In this document: piece after piece, positions 23,055-35,788 of the stretch
Position numbering within the stretch: the stretch's first letter is position 1
Layout of the letters: each line of letters starts with the position of its first letter
Assembly (NCBI GenBank): GCA_006937955.1
Contig: SSNP01000309.1
Location: forward strand, 62,001 to 126,000
Source of the DNA: Pachypanchax playfairii
Taxonomy: Eukaryota > Chordata > Actinopteri > Cyprinodontiformes > Aplocheilidae
Reading direction: 5' to 3'
Length of the DNA: 64,000 nucleotides
Position numbers and translations under genes: made by a program
The notes under the pieces: model-generated
The model's database searches: none
Told to the model about the DNA's origin: nothing
Seen by the model: the letters and a program-made list of their open reading frames with translations, nothing else

Positions 23055-25073
23055 AGAAATAAATGGTTATGCAAGAGAAGAAGAAAAAAACTCCAAATTT
23101 GCAAAATGACAGTAAATTTTTACATTTGTTTTGATGTCTTGTCTCACTAAAGTTTTCTGCTTTAGTATCACTTTTTAATATGTTGGCCTGTGTTAAAATT
23201 TACATGTCTGGGATTATTTAAAAAGACAAATTAGCATTTCGAATTAAAGTGTATGACATGTGCATCTGGGTTCAAAGGTAAAATGATGTAAACATACATA
23301 ATAAAAATAATAAGGTATTTTGACTGTATTTATATAATTTTGTTCATAATCTTTTACAAAACGATGCTGTGGAGTCTGAAAGCCTTTCAGTTTACTGCAT
23401 GCTCTCTGTATATGAGGACCAAATGTGTCTGCTTCAGGCTGAACATACTACAAGACACTTCTCTGCTCAGAAGACAACAGATGTCTTCTGGAGGCAAAGT
23501 AAAGTTCATCAAGTGTGTCCCAGTGAGTGAGGCGAACTCAGAATGCGAGCTCAGCAAAGCGCTCCACAGCCTGTCCCATCTCAGCACCACATGGAAAGTG
23601 TTGCATCACTGCAATAATAGGTCGAGGCTCATTGAGCAGGCTTATTGGATCTTCCACAGAAGTGAGGTAAGTGGTGTGCTAAATTAAATGCAATTCACAC
23701 ATTTTGGGCCAAGGCCTGCTCTGCTATTACATTAAGTGTGAAAGAATTACATAGGCAGGGACAATATTGCAGTTGTTCAACCATTACAAGACGCTCGTGG
23801 TTTCAGTGGAATCACATTTCAATCACTCCGGCTGTCTCAGGTGACTCACAGTAAATGAGAACAAATGAGAAATTAATATGACATCCTTTGATTCTGGACT
23901 ACAGTTTCTACTGACAATGGAAAACGTATTTGTTCAGTCACATAAGAGAATACAAACATCTCCCTTTTAGAAGCTTCTGACCCCAAATCATTTCTTTGAA
24001 GTTGTTGTTGTGGTTACACATAAGGGCAAAGGTCAAACCAGTGGTTTTGAATATTTGTTCTGTTGGGTTGCTGCTCCTGAACTAACCTCCTTCTGTTATT
24101 GTACCTTGAACCTTGACCGCCTGAAGGGATCAGAATGAAATGTGTTCACTTTTAAAAAGCAGCAACAAAACAACTTGTGTATGCAGAGGAACCCTGATCT
24201 TAATGTATGTTAATCTGCTGGTGCTGTGTGAAGAACAGCACACGTGTGCCTGGAATCCCGATGGATATTATCATTGGTTTACATGAATCATGTACAAAGA
24301 CCAACTGTGGAAGATGAGCCGGAAGTGTGTTCTTCATACAGAAATATAACTGCATATTTAAAAAAAAATTCCCTTTTTAATGTTGCTTTTGAGGTTTCTG
24401 TAACGTTTTAAATAGTTGTACTCTCTCTGGTTTTGTTAGATGAAACAGTCTGTGTGAACAACGCTGCCTCTTGTGAAGAGCACGAAAAGTTAAAGAGCTA
24501 CGCGCATCAGTTTTGGTCCCCAGGGGAGTTAATGAGGTCAGTTAAGGTTCCCTCACACAGGATGATGATCTCGCTTTGCTCTTCTATCACAATCAGACTT
24601 CTTCAGTCACCCAAAAATCATGATGCTGATTCACTCGAGTATTTTCCTTGTCTCTGAGAAGCTCTCCTGCGCTCTACACACCTGCAGCAAGTTCAGGAAG
24701 ATCCTCCCATGTGTGTCCCTGAATGCACCATGTCCCAGGCTCAAACATCAAACATTCTGTTGAACTGCATCTGGAGGAAGTGATGCACTAATACATCACG
24801 CAACACCATCACACCACTGGTGGCATGATGAGGACGTAGCCTGAGCATGAGGTCAAAGGAAGACCCTGTGTAGTGCATGTACTTCCACCACGCCCTCACA
24901 TGCTCCACCCAGAACCTCGATTCACTGCCACCATACTGATAAACCCTCACGACCTCCTATGGAAGTTCCATATATGCCTGAAGTCACCGTTGGAAAGCTC
25001 TGAGCCGTATGAGATTAACTTGTGTAGAATATTTCTACATCTGTGTGTAATTAAGTTTCTTAAAGAAACTCAC

Positions 25074-25211
25074 CATTCACCACCACNGCTATGTCCACAA
25101 AATCAATCTCTCCACGCGCCTCCACGCTGGCCTCACAGCGGTACACACCCTCGTCCGCCTTGGTCACCTGATGGATGTGCAGGTTATTGTTTGCCAACAC
25201 TTGGTACCTGC
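25074..25211 (-). CDS. ncam2: ncam2 exon encoding the second half of Ig domain 2
   Basis: The 138-base exon reads (S)RYQVLANNNLHIHQVTKADE then GVYRCEASVEARGEIDFVDI and AVVVN. It includes the second Ig2 cysteine in the DEGVYRC signature and the NCAM2-like VEARGEIDF strand. Two acceptors are close together (gatgaag and ggcag, 4 bases apart); only the outer one keeps the frame with the previous exon, so the high end is set at 25211. The donor is ATG|gtgagt. One undetermined base (n at 25087) is the third position of an Ala codon and does not affect the protein. Confidence 0.95.
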
Positions 25212-27153
25212 CTTCATCAGACAGATGAAGAGGAGGAAATGACAGAATAACAATGTTAGACAGGGAACGATGTGAGATAAGAAAGTTAACAAATCAAGTG
25301 AGGAAAAGTGCCATCTCCTCTCGAGTAGTGAGACTGTCAATCTTCACTTCAGCTCATTTACCTGATAAAACACACACAGATAAACACTCATGCAATTACA
25401 GCTGCACACTCCTGTGTCCACTGTGAGATTCCACAGGACTGAAGCCACTATCTTACTTCTCTCCAGCAAAGATATTAATAACCAGGCATCTCAATTAGAG
25501 TGAAAATGATTAAAGAAGAGAAAAAAAACCTTCCTGCGGATGTTTCATCACTGGAGTGCCATTGAAGATTTAATTTCAATTAAAAATGTGACAGATTCAA
25601 GGATTCAAGGGGTCACTCTTTCTAATCAGAGCCCAGACTTGATTTTTTTTCCCCTGGAAGGAGGATGTGGAAGCAGATGTAAATCAATGTGGAAGGGAGG
25701 ATGAATTAAAGAGTCCTGTGAACTGCTTCTTACTGCTTTACTACTTTTATAGGAAATAGTATTACTAAGAGAGTCTAAGTGCTTTTCTGTATTATTCCCT
25801 CATTTTCTTGGCAAATGAAACACTTCTCCTTCTATTTAACAGATGAATAGTGTGTAATTACCTGGGAGCACTCCTAAAAATCATTTATACCGTTTGAAGA
25901 GAAAAAGGATGAATTTAACATCTTAAACAGAAAATGTTAGCATAAATACACCCATTTGTTTTCATTTTCATGAGTTGAGAAGTGTTGGTGTGTTTTTTTA
26001 ATCCCACGTATTTGAACGCCACCATCCTGCTGCCTCCATTCATCCTCTCCATGGCTTGTTAAACCTGGTCTCTGTCCAAATTAGATGCCTCCTACAGGTC
26101 TGATGAGATTTCTATTCATAGAATTTTATATCCTTGTCTTATTGTGAATAAAACACAAAAGAAAAACAACAAATATTTCCTTGAGACGTGTGATTCTGGC
26201 ACAATAGCAGGTTTTCTCAAAGAGAAATATCACATGGGGGATCGTGAGTGTTCATTCTCACAATATTCCAGAACAGTTGGGACATTAGGATTCAGAAATA
26301 ATGTTAGCTGCGAAGGTTTTTACTTGGAACTTTATCATAAATTATAATAATAATCACAACTGATGGATGAGAAGCTCCTCAATCTGGTTTTACTCCATTT
26401 TTACACTCATTTAATATTTCACAGAAGGAAATTACTCTCAAAACTAACACTTGTAGAGAATGGTTTGGTTATTGTAAGTGAAGTTCATTAAAAACACACA
26501 TTACACAAACACAATCTGCTGAATCATCTGTTTTCTCCTTAAAGACAGCGTAAAGTAGCTGGTGACAAACTGGATTTAAGTGACAGCTTCCAAAATGTCT
26601 CCAAAAATTCTGAAGTGTTCTTTAATTTCTCTGCCTGCTTCTGAAACACAACACAGATTAAATATTTCTAATTGTCAAACCATAAATGCTTCTGAACATG
26701 ACATGAAATTACATGTAAAAGATGAAAGAAAATCAAAATCCATGAGAAAAACAATCCAGTAAGTAGATGAAGTTAAAGAAAACAGAACTGTTTGAGTGAT
26801 TTGAAAATTCACAGTTTCTAAATGAATGAGTTTTATTCAGTTTATGGTTGAAATGTTGCAGAAATGATGTCCTGCATCTTGTATGTGTGAAGAATGAACC
26901 ATGTTTTATAGGTTATTCTTGGATCATATTATATAACAGCCTTATATGATCTGTGCTAACCTTTAGAAATATGAATGGTATAATATAAATGACATCACAT
27001 GGTTTGCTTTTACTGATTTATGTTTCATACTTTAGCACCTGTTTATCTAATATAGACTCACATGACTGTAGTAAGTGTAAAAGCTTCATGTTTGGACTTT
27101 AATTTAATCCTGATCACACGAGTCAAAGATCATTAGAACGGAAGTAAACTTAC
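25212..27153 (-). other. ncam2 intron within Ig2 (about 1.9 kb)
   Basis: The shortest intron in the window, phase 1. AT-rich sequence without recognisable repeats or exons; the open frames at 26144-26347 and 26580-26762 look random. Confidence 0.85.
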
Positions 27154-27297
27154 TGTTGTACTCTTCTGTAATCTCTTTGTCCTGGTGGTACCACACCACC
27201 ACAGGTACAGGTGAACTGATGACATCACACACCACCTCTGCTGTCTCGCCGTGACGAAACTCCTGCGGTGACTGAACATCCTGGAACGTCAGTCTCT
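27154..27297 (-). CDS. ncam2: ncam2 exon encoding the first half of Ig domain 2
   Basis: The 144-base exon begins with AG of the split Gln codon and reads (Q)RLTFQDVQSPQEFRHGETAE followed by VVCDVISSPVPVVVWYHQDK and EITEEYN. It carries the first Ig2 cysteine (VVC) and the core tryptophan (VVWYH). The QEF-x-x-GE pattern at the domain start is characteristic of NCAM Ig2. The acceptor is tttccag and the donor ACA|gtaagt, a near-perfect match to consensus. Phase is 1 at both ends; the final A joins GC of the next exon to make Ser. Confidence 0.95.
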
Positions 27298-28341
27298 CTG
27301 GAAATCAAACCAGATGGAAATGTGAGTGTCTGATAGAAGAACTGTTGATAGTTTGTCAGAACTTGATTGCTGGTTATTTATTCTGACAGAAACAGAAAAC
27401 TGCCTTCTGAAACATACTTTACATTTAACACATATACTTTTTCTGAAATGTAGCTGATATGCTAATTTAAAAAGAAATGATCTTTGTATTACACACCGTA
27501 CCTACAGATGAAGGCAGGAAAATGACTTTGTTTTGTTACGGCACCTCTTTACGCTGTCATCTAAAGTCCATTACTGCGGCTGTGGATGAATGTAACTGAA
27601 ATTTCACTTTTCTACATGCTGAAGCTCATCACACAGTCTAATATTTTTTGGAAGTTTTACAAGAAACTTTAAATTTTGGCTGTTAAAAATAACTAGATGC
27701 AGCTGTTTATTAGCACAAGCAAACCTACTGGGACTAACGAGAGGCTCTGCAGTGATATACAACATGATAAAATTCATTTTCTTACAATATACTTGTCAAT
27801 TTATTCTTTAACATCCCAAAAAGTGAAAATGCAAAACTTGTAAATTGTGATAAAAAGGACTGATTAATCTAATGAGCAGAGTACACGTTTTAGTTTTGGG
27901 GGTACGTCAGTCACAGATTCCAGCTGTTCTTGAATCAGCCCCTCCTCTCATCATATCACATGATTCTTTTTTCAGAGCCCATTCTTGTTTGGATAAACTT
28001 TTTTGATATGTGTGAGGGATGTTTCTGCCAGAGCTGTAACCACCTGCTATCACCTGCGCGCTGTATTATGAAGGCGTGAATAAATCAGCCACAGCTCTAC
28101 TATCAGTCCCCTCTGTTAGCGAGGCTACAGCATTAGCATTTGGCTGTGTGATTTATGCCAGGCTGCTTCCTAAAATGAGCTTTCACTCCCTGACTGCACC
28201 CTCTGCCTGCAAACGTGTCTGGCATCTCAGTGTCCTCATTATCTTCAAGGATGCCTTTGCATATTTTTGCCATTCACTCTGTTGGCTTCTCATCATTTCT
28301 CCATCATTTGTGTTCTGCTTATTTCCAAAAATCAACGTGTA

Positions 28342-28362
28342 CTCTCTCTCTCCCTCCCTCTC
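28342..28362. repeat. CT-rich microsatellite
   Basis: A pyrimidine tract of CT dinucleotides and CCCT units. Confidence 0.85.
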
Positions 28363-30134
28363 AAAGGTTTGAACACTTCTTGTGTCAGTTGTTTACTCTG
28401 TTTGTATCCATTTCCCGCCTCCTTTGTCGTCACGTTGCTCTACAAGAGAATCAGTAAGGGAAACATCCTCTCTGGAGTAACACTCTGCTGCACATTTGAC
28501 ACAAGCAAATTGAGAATGTACTCAGCACAGCAGAGTTTCTCCTCTCTGTTCACAAGCATGCACTGAAGCTAACCATCTCATATGAGCCAATTTCCTCAGG
28601 ACCCGGATCAACTAGGATCCACATCTGTTCTCATTTTGATGGTTTGGGAAAAGTGCTTATCCAGCGTTGCACAGTATTCTTATACATTATTAAAGATGGA
28701 GGAAATGGATGAAGACTATCATGAATATGAACTTTTTTCAGTGAACGTACAACTTTAAATACATCAAACTGCAGCTGGTAATAAGAAGGAAGCTGCTTTA
28801 ACAACAAGAGATCTGATTTGTTAACGATAACGTTGCAACGTTAACGGAGAGACACATCAACAGGTTCTTGTTAGACGTGGCAGCAGGATGCTGCTCCACT
28901 CAGCTGAACTCCATATCAATTCAATTGTGTGATTTGTGTTTTTAGAAAATAAAAGCCTGTGGAAATTAAAACACAATTACAAAATGTTATTTCTCATTAT
29001 TCCTGTATTATTTTAGTGTTTAAACACAGAACTGTAGTAGCAGATATACTTTTTATTATCTGTGGTGATAGTAAAATTAACAAAACTACAAACTTTTAAA
29101 ACACTCCCCAGATTGTCTTTTATTTTATCTAAACAAAAAGAAAACAAGAAGGAACCTAAAGCTATTAGTTCGTTATTAGAATTAAATTCACCTGATTTAG
29201 TTAAATTCATGTAACTCGTATTCGAAATATTCGGTTGTTGTATTCCAATGTAACAGATGACACAGTTTGTAATACTTCGAAGTAAAGTTGTTGTTTTTTA
29301 TATCGCTAGTTTCTTCAAGCTGTTATCAGATGTTTAAAAGCCAGAGCTGACGCAGCTGGTGATGATGATGTGAAACGTACAGCAGCCTAACGGAGAGGAT
29401 CTACTTCTAAACGCAGCATAATGACTCTTGAAAATAAAGAACAAATTACCTTCATCAGGGATTTAATAAAGACTCAATCTTCCAACTTTGTAATATAGAA
29501 AATTTCCATTTTTAAGGAACTGTTAACAACTCTAACAGAGACACTTGTTCAATTTTAAAATGTCAAGAGTTTTAATTTCCTTTAACTAAGTGAGTGTGGG
29601 TTTATTTTCTAACACTCCAAATCCAAAAACTATGAATCTGATGTGAAAAACAGAAAAGTTGCAGGTAAGAATCCATGGCTCTTCATTAGTCAGCAACATT
29701 AGTTAGTCAGAGATAGAAATTCAGCAGTCTAGAAACCATTTGGGGTTTTGTTTGTAGTGTTAGCTAACTGCATGCTAGCATCACTATAAGAGTGAATGCG
29801 CTAACACATGCTCTCATATTTGAGCTGCATTCAGAATTTTTAGTATTTTTGTACCGTATTTTAATAAACATCACGTCGTCATATTGTAAATAACTTAAAA
29901 GTTGTGTTGCCACCTCAGTGCATTGCATTCTCTGTTGAGATGTCAGCGGCTGCTGATTGGATGTCAACAGTCGTTCACACAGAGGACAGAAATCTCTCGT
30001 CTGACACATTGTGATCCAGCAGTCTTCATCAGCTCCGGCTGCGAGCTGCTGGACTGGATGCTTGAAGCTTTAGGCAGATTTACATTCTGCTCATGCAATC
30101 TACACCGCTGCGAGGCAGGAGTGAGCGGCACCTA

Positions 30135-30148
30135 GTTGCCACGGAAAC
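30135..30148. promoter_or_regulatory. candidate RFX X-box
   Basis: GTTGCCACGGAAAC matches the two half-sites of the RFX X-box (GTTGCC-N2-GGAAAC, ideal GTTGCCATGGAAAC) at 13 of 14 positions. RFX factors drive ciliary and neuronal genes. It lies in an ncam2 intron; whether it is used is unknown, and a single 14-base match can arise by chance. Confidence 0.4.
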
Positions 30149-30300
30149 AATGGAGCTGGTTATGTGGTGAATGAGGCGATGGCTGAGCGGTGGCAGGTGT
30201 GATTGAGGCTGTGATGTCTCCCCTAATGCTTCAGTGGGAGAGGATGAAAAGAGACGTATAGCAGGTAGGGGTTTCCAGAGTGTGCATGTGCATCTCATTC

Positions 30301-30313
30301 TGTGTGTGTGTGT
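30301..30313. repeat. (TG)n microsatellite
   Basis: A short run of TG dinucleotides in the Ig1-Ig2 intron. Confidence 0.85.
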
Positions 30314-31221
30314 TTACTGGAGTTTAATCCTTACACATTGATGCTTCCTTCAGTTAAACTGTGAGCTGATTTCTGATCAAAACCATGAGGTTCTTATGTA
30401 AAATTGCTTTGTGTAATTTTTCCATGATTAGAATATTTGGTTCCTTCTTGTTTTGCTTGTGAAAAGTTCTCACAGTATCCGGATCTTTGTTTTCTTTCTG
30501 AGTCATTCAAGACCATAGCTTTGATTTTGTAAATTCATCTCATTTTTATGTTGCTTTGGCTGGAAAAATCCTTAAAATATGTTTATCTACTTGAAATTAC
30601 CTTTAAAATGATCATTTTGTGGGTACAAATAGCTCAGTCTTTCTAATACAACAGTCTACAATTACTGGCTTGTCATATATGTTTTATAAATGTCTTTTTG
30701 TGCACAGAAAATCCCTGGAAAGGGTTAAAGTGAAAGCTGCGCTCAAGGACATTTTAAAGGGAGAAATGGCAGGTAATTTAAAGCTCAGAATGTGTGATGG
30801 GACACTTGCTGTAATGATCGAGCCACCCTCTGCCTCATAACATTAAGTTTTGCAGGGGAAAAAGTAATGGGTCACCAAGGCAGGTTAGCCACAGTACCAG
30901 GTCCTCATTAAGTCTGGCAGGATCCAAGTCCCGTGGCATTGCTAGCTGTCATTATTCTTTAATCGCTGGAATGAAAACACACACAAGCTCACACACACTG
31001 TCAAAGGTACATGTGAACCCAAAGTGCACGAGCACACAGACAGAGCTAATGTTCTCCACAGCTCGTGGCTGTGGTGAGGATGAGAATATGAATCAGCAAT
31101 CTTTCCCTGTGATCAAAGCCTAATGTGGGAGCTTTATTCTCTTCATGTCTCCTCAGGTGGCAAACGCAGAGCATCTGCAGGTAGAAGTGAAACCCGTTTG
31201 CATGTTAACAGGCAGGCTTAC

Positions 31222-31428
31222 GGTAAATCTCCAGCACGACCGAGGCCTCCTCAGTGTGACCGCTGGCGTCGGTTGCCTGGCACCGGTAAATTCCTGCATC
31301 CTCGATGATGGCGTTGTAAATGATGAGCCTGGATCGAGATGATTCCATGTGGAGCGTCATTCGCCGGGAGGAAACGATGCGTTCACCCTGGGGGTTGTAC
31401 CACTCCAGCTTCACAGGCTCACCGATAG
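31222..31428 (-). CDS. ncam2: ncam2 exon encoding the rest of Ig domain 1
   Basis: The 207-base exon reads (A)IGEPVKLEWYNPQGERIVSS and continues to SRLIIYNAIIEDAGIYRCQA and then SVVLEIY(Q). It contains the core tryptophan of Ig1 (LEWYN), the D-x-G-x-Y-x-C signature (DAGIYRC) with the second disulfide cysteine, and the closing beta-strand. WYNPQGE is typical of NCAM2, where NCAM1 has WFSPNGE. The acceptor is cttctag and the donor is ACC|gtaagc; both ends are phase 1, so the last codon (Gln) is completed by the next exon. No broken residues are seen. Confidence 0.96.
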
Positions 31429-34400
31429 CTAGAAGCAGAAAACAGGCATGAAAATAAATAAACTTATTAGAATAAATGTGTTTTATTCACGGTTACCAAC
31501 CAGGTCAGGGTTGTGTGATAAATCAGTTTCCATTTTTTTAATTATTCCAAGATGAACTCAATTTTTTTTCAAAGGTTTTAGTTCCAATTTTTTACATTCT
31601 GAGTGTAATAATTAGTTCTGCAAATAAATCAAAAGATTTATTCAAGTTACAAGTTCTCATTTCACCAAAAGCCTTTTTGGTTAAAATTCAGCAATAAATT
31701 TCACAGGCCTGTTGCTGCGTTTCACTTTCAGACCATTTTAAGTGAAATGATGTGTAAAACTATGACCTACACAGTGAGATGAAACATGCTGAACTCATAA
31801 AAAAACAGACTAAAAAAGCCACCAGGCTGCTTCAAACCAGCCAAACAACAGCTGAAATCTGGATTCAACACAATGAAACTCCAGATTAATTTCTCAGACT
31901 GCGGTCTGTGTTTGCTGTTACACAAAGAAGAGATATACAAACCACGTGATGGAAAGCTTGTCTGAACCCTGATGTCCTGATGAAGCCTATGAAACAAGAA
32001 CTCATGACTACGTTAGGAGATGACAGAGCCATCTGCAAACAGCAGGTGCTTCTTGCCGGCAGAGTCTGCTAATAAAAAGAGTGACTGTGGAGGGCCATTA
32101 TCTGGCTTATCAATCAGCCAAAGCCTTTAACAAGAGATGAGATGGATCGTGGTTTGTTCAGCCAGCTAGAGACGAGGAACATGAGGCACAGAAATGGAGG
32201 CTGCAGACTTTTGCAACACAATTGTGATACTAGGAAAAAAAACTTCAAGCCTCAGCAGCACAGAGCTGAAGATTCAGCTCCAGATAGCGGGTAGACATGA
32301 AGCATCAGCTCACATGTTTCACAAGCACATAAAGATAATGATACAGGCACTTTTCGGGAAATGTGCAGGTTCTAAGTCGCAGAGTGTTACCTCTGATCAT
32401 CATCACCTTCTTGGCCTGTTTATCTGCTAAAAGTTGGCTTCAAAGCATCATAAGACTCTTGTGCTTCATGTGGGCACCAGCATCGCCACAGGCTTCTTTT
32501 TCTACCTTCCACCATCACAATGTTATCGCCTCTCTGCATTATCCACTCTTTTGACAGCACACACAGTTTTATTTGGAGCTGATGCAACCGGCATGGTGAC
32601 AGCCCGTTTGAATCGGAGATGATCTGAGCAGACAGGAGTGTGCAGCACGCTGGCCTGTTCTGCACACTCAGCCTGGCCTCCTTTTCTGTCTCCTTATATC
32701 TGCATGAATAGCCGGTCTTAAAAATCTGCATAAGCTCTGGTGAAGTGACAAATTCCTGGCAAGAAAAAGTAGTTACTGATTAAAGGTAGAATGGTAAGAC
32801 AATGATGACCACTTCTCTGAGGCTAGCAAAAAAACCTCCACAGAGGGATTCAGATTGATTATCGCCGACAGCAGATGAAACCCATCAGCTTCAAGTTTAA
32901 AATCTGCATGGAAGTATAACCGAAAGGATCCGAAATTAAAATGCAGGCGAGATCTCTTCACATCCTGCATCAGTAAGATTACAGACTACTAATGCATACT
33001 GGCACTAAAATTACTGAGCACGAGCCTGAACACCTCTGCAGCGCCATGCTGGATCACACAGGTGTCCTAATTTATGTGCATCTCCAGGAAAGTAGATAGC
33101 AAGGTGTAAAAAATGGACTGCATCTGTTTCGATCTCCATCCTCTGACCCATGGCTGACTGTACTTTAGATCTACCAGAGAACATAACTTGACCTCTGCTG
33201 CTTTGGTTATCTAAAGGAAATGAAATAGAAACAACAGTTTGTTGGATTTTTTCGACTCCTAAAGGAGTATTTAAAGCTGGCTCGGCTTTCTGCTCCAGCC
33301 AACCCTCTCTGGCTCTCTGCCACTTTAATCCCACAGGAGGTAAACCACAAACCCAAACATCACTTTATCCACATCGTCATTTGTCGCCATGAGAGCACAG
33401 GTTTACATGACAACAGAAACCGCTCCGTGTGTTGTTTCCTAACAATCTCTGCTTGTGTAATTGTTTTCTGTCTCTTTTGTTATGTTTTGATGACACTGCT
33501 TCTGTGGTGACTACAAATAAAATGTATTATTTCTCACGCCGGTTCCGAAGTGCAAAACAAACAAAAAACAAGACTAAAGGCAGTAAAAATGTCAAAAAAT
33601 TCACAACAGAAGACAAGAGCTTTGGGGCAATTAGTGTTTTAGTGAAATGCTGCGTGTGCTGTTCTGTTGGAAGACTGATGGGAGATCCTGAACGGCCGCG
33701 TTATGTGTAGAAGAAGTCCTGTTGGTGGGGATGTGTGGGTGTTTCAGATGCCAGTGTGATGAAATACAATCCAGAGGGTTCAGTTTGCATCACAGATCTA
33801 TGAGTCTGTAATACAGAGACGAGATGTTTAACTGCAACAGCTGAAACCTGATACCAGAAACTCTTTCCTGCCAAAACACCGAAAAGTTAACAACAACGAT
33901 ACTGATAAGCAGCTTTAACCAGCTGCTCAGGTACTGACTGTTTACCAATTGCAGGTAATCACTTCCTTTAATCATATAATAATATTTTATGAAATAGGAC
34001 TTTACAGCAGGAGGTCGAGAAATGTTGAGATAAACATAAAAGATTAGAAAAAAAGGCCAACCAGAGCTCTTGTCTGACTAAAAAACAACCAGCAGGAAGT
34101 AAAGATCTTTGACATGAACAACTTCCTGTGGGGTTTTATTAAAACTAAAGAACATTGTCTAGTTTTATTAACACAAATGCTAAGCTGAACTTCTTCATCC
34201 TGTTTTAAACAGTCGGTATTCAAATGTTCTCCCATCTTTTGTTTTATGTACAGAATTATTTCTTAGAATAATAGAAACACTTAATATCACTACAGGCGAC
34301 ACAAGAACAGATTGATTTTTCCTTCTACTTTCTGAGGACAATCAAAACACTAACATCTACTTCCTGTTCTGCAGGCATCTATTTTGCTCTCAGCCTTTGT

Positions 34401-35713
34401 TCCGTTGATTCTTTCTTCCTGACCTCCCACATCTCGGGCCCTTTTCCTCGTCTCCTACCCTGCCGTGGCCTCAATTTAACTCGTCTTTTCAAAACACTTC
34501 CATCTGACACAGAAAATGAAGTTATTTTGTACCGAGTGGTGATGAACAAAAGCAACTTCTGCTGACGGGACACCTCTTACATTCTCTCTAAAAGCAAGAA
34601 TAACTTACTAGGAGGCTCCATGCAAGGACAAAAGATATGAGTGGTTGGATTTGGAGTGAGTACTTTTAGACTTTCAAGCATGTCAGCATTTATTAGCAGG
34701 TGAAGATCGTCCTCACAAATCTGCATTTCCTAACTACTTTAACATAAGTGTGCTGATTTAAAAGCACAAGACCATCGTTCATCCTCAACTTTACAAACAG
34801 GAGCTTTCTTTCAGCTGACAGAGATGGTGTTTCATCAGAAGCTAATAAAACATATAGAGCAGCTAAACTAAACATTACTTACAGTATCAGTAAAAATAGG
34901 TTGTTATTTAACAAGTAATGCGAAGAAAAGAAATTACATTTTAAATCAAATGTCAGTTTGAACAGATTGTAGGTGAAAAATGTCAAAGTTAAAGGAACTC
35001 AGACAGATATATAAACAAATGCAGCTCAAACTATTCAGGAATAAAACAAAAAACATCATCCACATTGGCCTGATTTTTACAACATGACTTTTGAGCTGAG
35101 AGCCCAGAACGTTCCTTTAGAACCTGATTGTCTCTACGTGTCTGCTTGCAGGTTTGGAACCTTCTCCATTTGGCAGCTCTTTAAGTGAATCTGGTTAAAA
35201 TCAGGCTAAGTGTAACAGCCTGTGGAAAAGCAGCTCGTGACACGAACACTTTGGATGGAGGTTATTTATCTCCCACCAGAAAGATCCTCTCGTTCTTCTC
35301 AGAGTTAAACTTTCACTGTAAAACTTTACCTCTGTCTTTGAGTTGTTGCCAGTCTGATTCAGGTTTCTTTTATTCTCCTCGGATCGCCCCCCCCAAACAA
35401 TCCACACTTTGAGTCTCTACTCTCGCTTTTTAGCCCCACGCTGCGTGAGTTGGCAGGAGAGAGACAACAACCAGTAGGAGGCGGGCCAGGCCTGCCAGAA
35501 AGTGTCGCCACCCCACTGAGCCGCCGGCCCAGACATCAGGTTCTGTGCTACGGCGCAGAAACGTCGCTCAGAAACAGGAAGAACATGGATGTGCAAATTA
35601 AACAGGCACATGGATGGGACACGTGGACCGTGTGGCGTGACTTCCTGCTGCCTCCGAACACACAACACACACTAAAGAACACAACAGACAGACAGAAAGA
35701 CAGAATGTGGTAC
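31429..35713 (-). other. ncam2 intron within Ig1 (about 4.3 kb)
   Basis: A phase-1 intron of mixed composition with no named repeat. The several open frames of 60-107 codons on both strands (for example at 32420-32731 and 33011-33334) show no recognisable domain. Confidence 0.85.
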
Positions 35714-35788
35714 CTGTGCAGATGAAGAACTTGGACTCTCCAACACTTAATTCCACTTTGTTCAGGGATATGGAGACCTGCAGGGCAG
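35714..35788 (-). CDS. ncam2: ncam2 exon encoding the start of Ig domain 1
   Basis: This 75-base exon starts with the last two bases of an Ala codon and reads A-LQVSISLNKVELSVGESK-FFICT, ending on the first base of another Ala codon (phase 1 at both ends). It carries the mature N-terminus of NCAM2 and the first Ig1 cysteine (the C of FFICT). The acceptor is a strong pyrimidine tract ending in cctag (plus-strand ct at 35789-35790), and the donor is CAG|gtacca. The preceding exon must supply the signal peptide and end on a single G; no such exon was recognised in the 28 kb upstream. The frame stays open into the intron and by chance gives a slightly hydrophobic stretch, but the good acceptor argues against reading it as coding. 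Confidence 0.93.

Larger units (their letters stand above)
15376..25073 (-). other. ncam2 intron between Ig2 and Ig3 (about 9.7 kb)
   Basis: A phase-1 intron with several transposon remnants: a Tc1-like non-coding repeat (16176-16345), a Tc1 transposase pseudogene (19985-20178) and a possible MITE (22898-23054). Poly-C occurs at 17801-17811 and a C-rich run at 22209-22229. Bases 24680-24960 are relatively GC-rich with an open frame on both strands but no recognised protein. No extra ncam2 exon is seen. Confidence 0.85.
27298..31221 (-). other. ncam2 intron between Ig1 and Ig2 (about 3.9 kb)
   Basis: A phase-1 intron. It holds a CT-rich microsatellite at 28342-28362, a TG repeat at 30301-30313, and an RFX-type X-box at 30135-30148 in a GC-richer stretch (about 30000-30260). 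No extra exon is recognised. Confidence 0.85.
5962..35788 (-). other. ncam2: ncam2 gene, partial (Ig1-Ig3 exons, 5' and 3' ends outside the window)
   Basis: Six minus-strand exons join in frame (75+207+144+138+118+170 = 852 bases, 284 codons counting split ends) into three consecutive I-set Ig domains. The peptides follow NCAM2 rather than NCAM1: KVELSVGESKFF then WYNPQGE and DAGIYRCQATDA in Ig1, SPQEF and VEARGEIDF in Ig2, SFNATA, SGSP and the ATNKAG ending in Ig3. NCAM2 is a membrane or GPI-anchored neuronal adhesion molecule that binds homophilically through its Ig domains and is known from olfactory axons. Each Ig domain is split over two exons, as in the NCAM family. No stop or frameshift occurs in any exon. 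The signal-peptide exon is not found on the right, and Ig4 to the C-terminus lie left of base 1. A teleost ncam2 paralogue cannot be excluded, but NCAM1 is ruled out by the Ig1 sequence. Confidence 0.95.

Noticed and set aside
33011..33334. 107-codon minus-strand frame considered as an extra ncam2 exon
   Set aside because: No Ig signature, and adjacent exons already join in frame without it.
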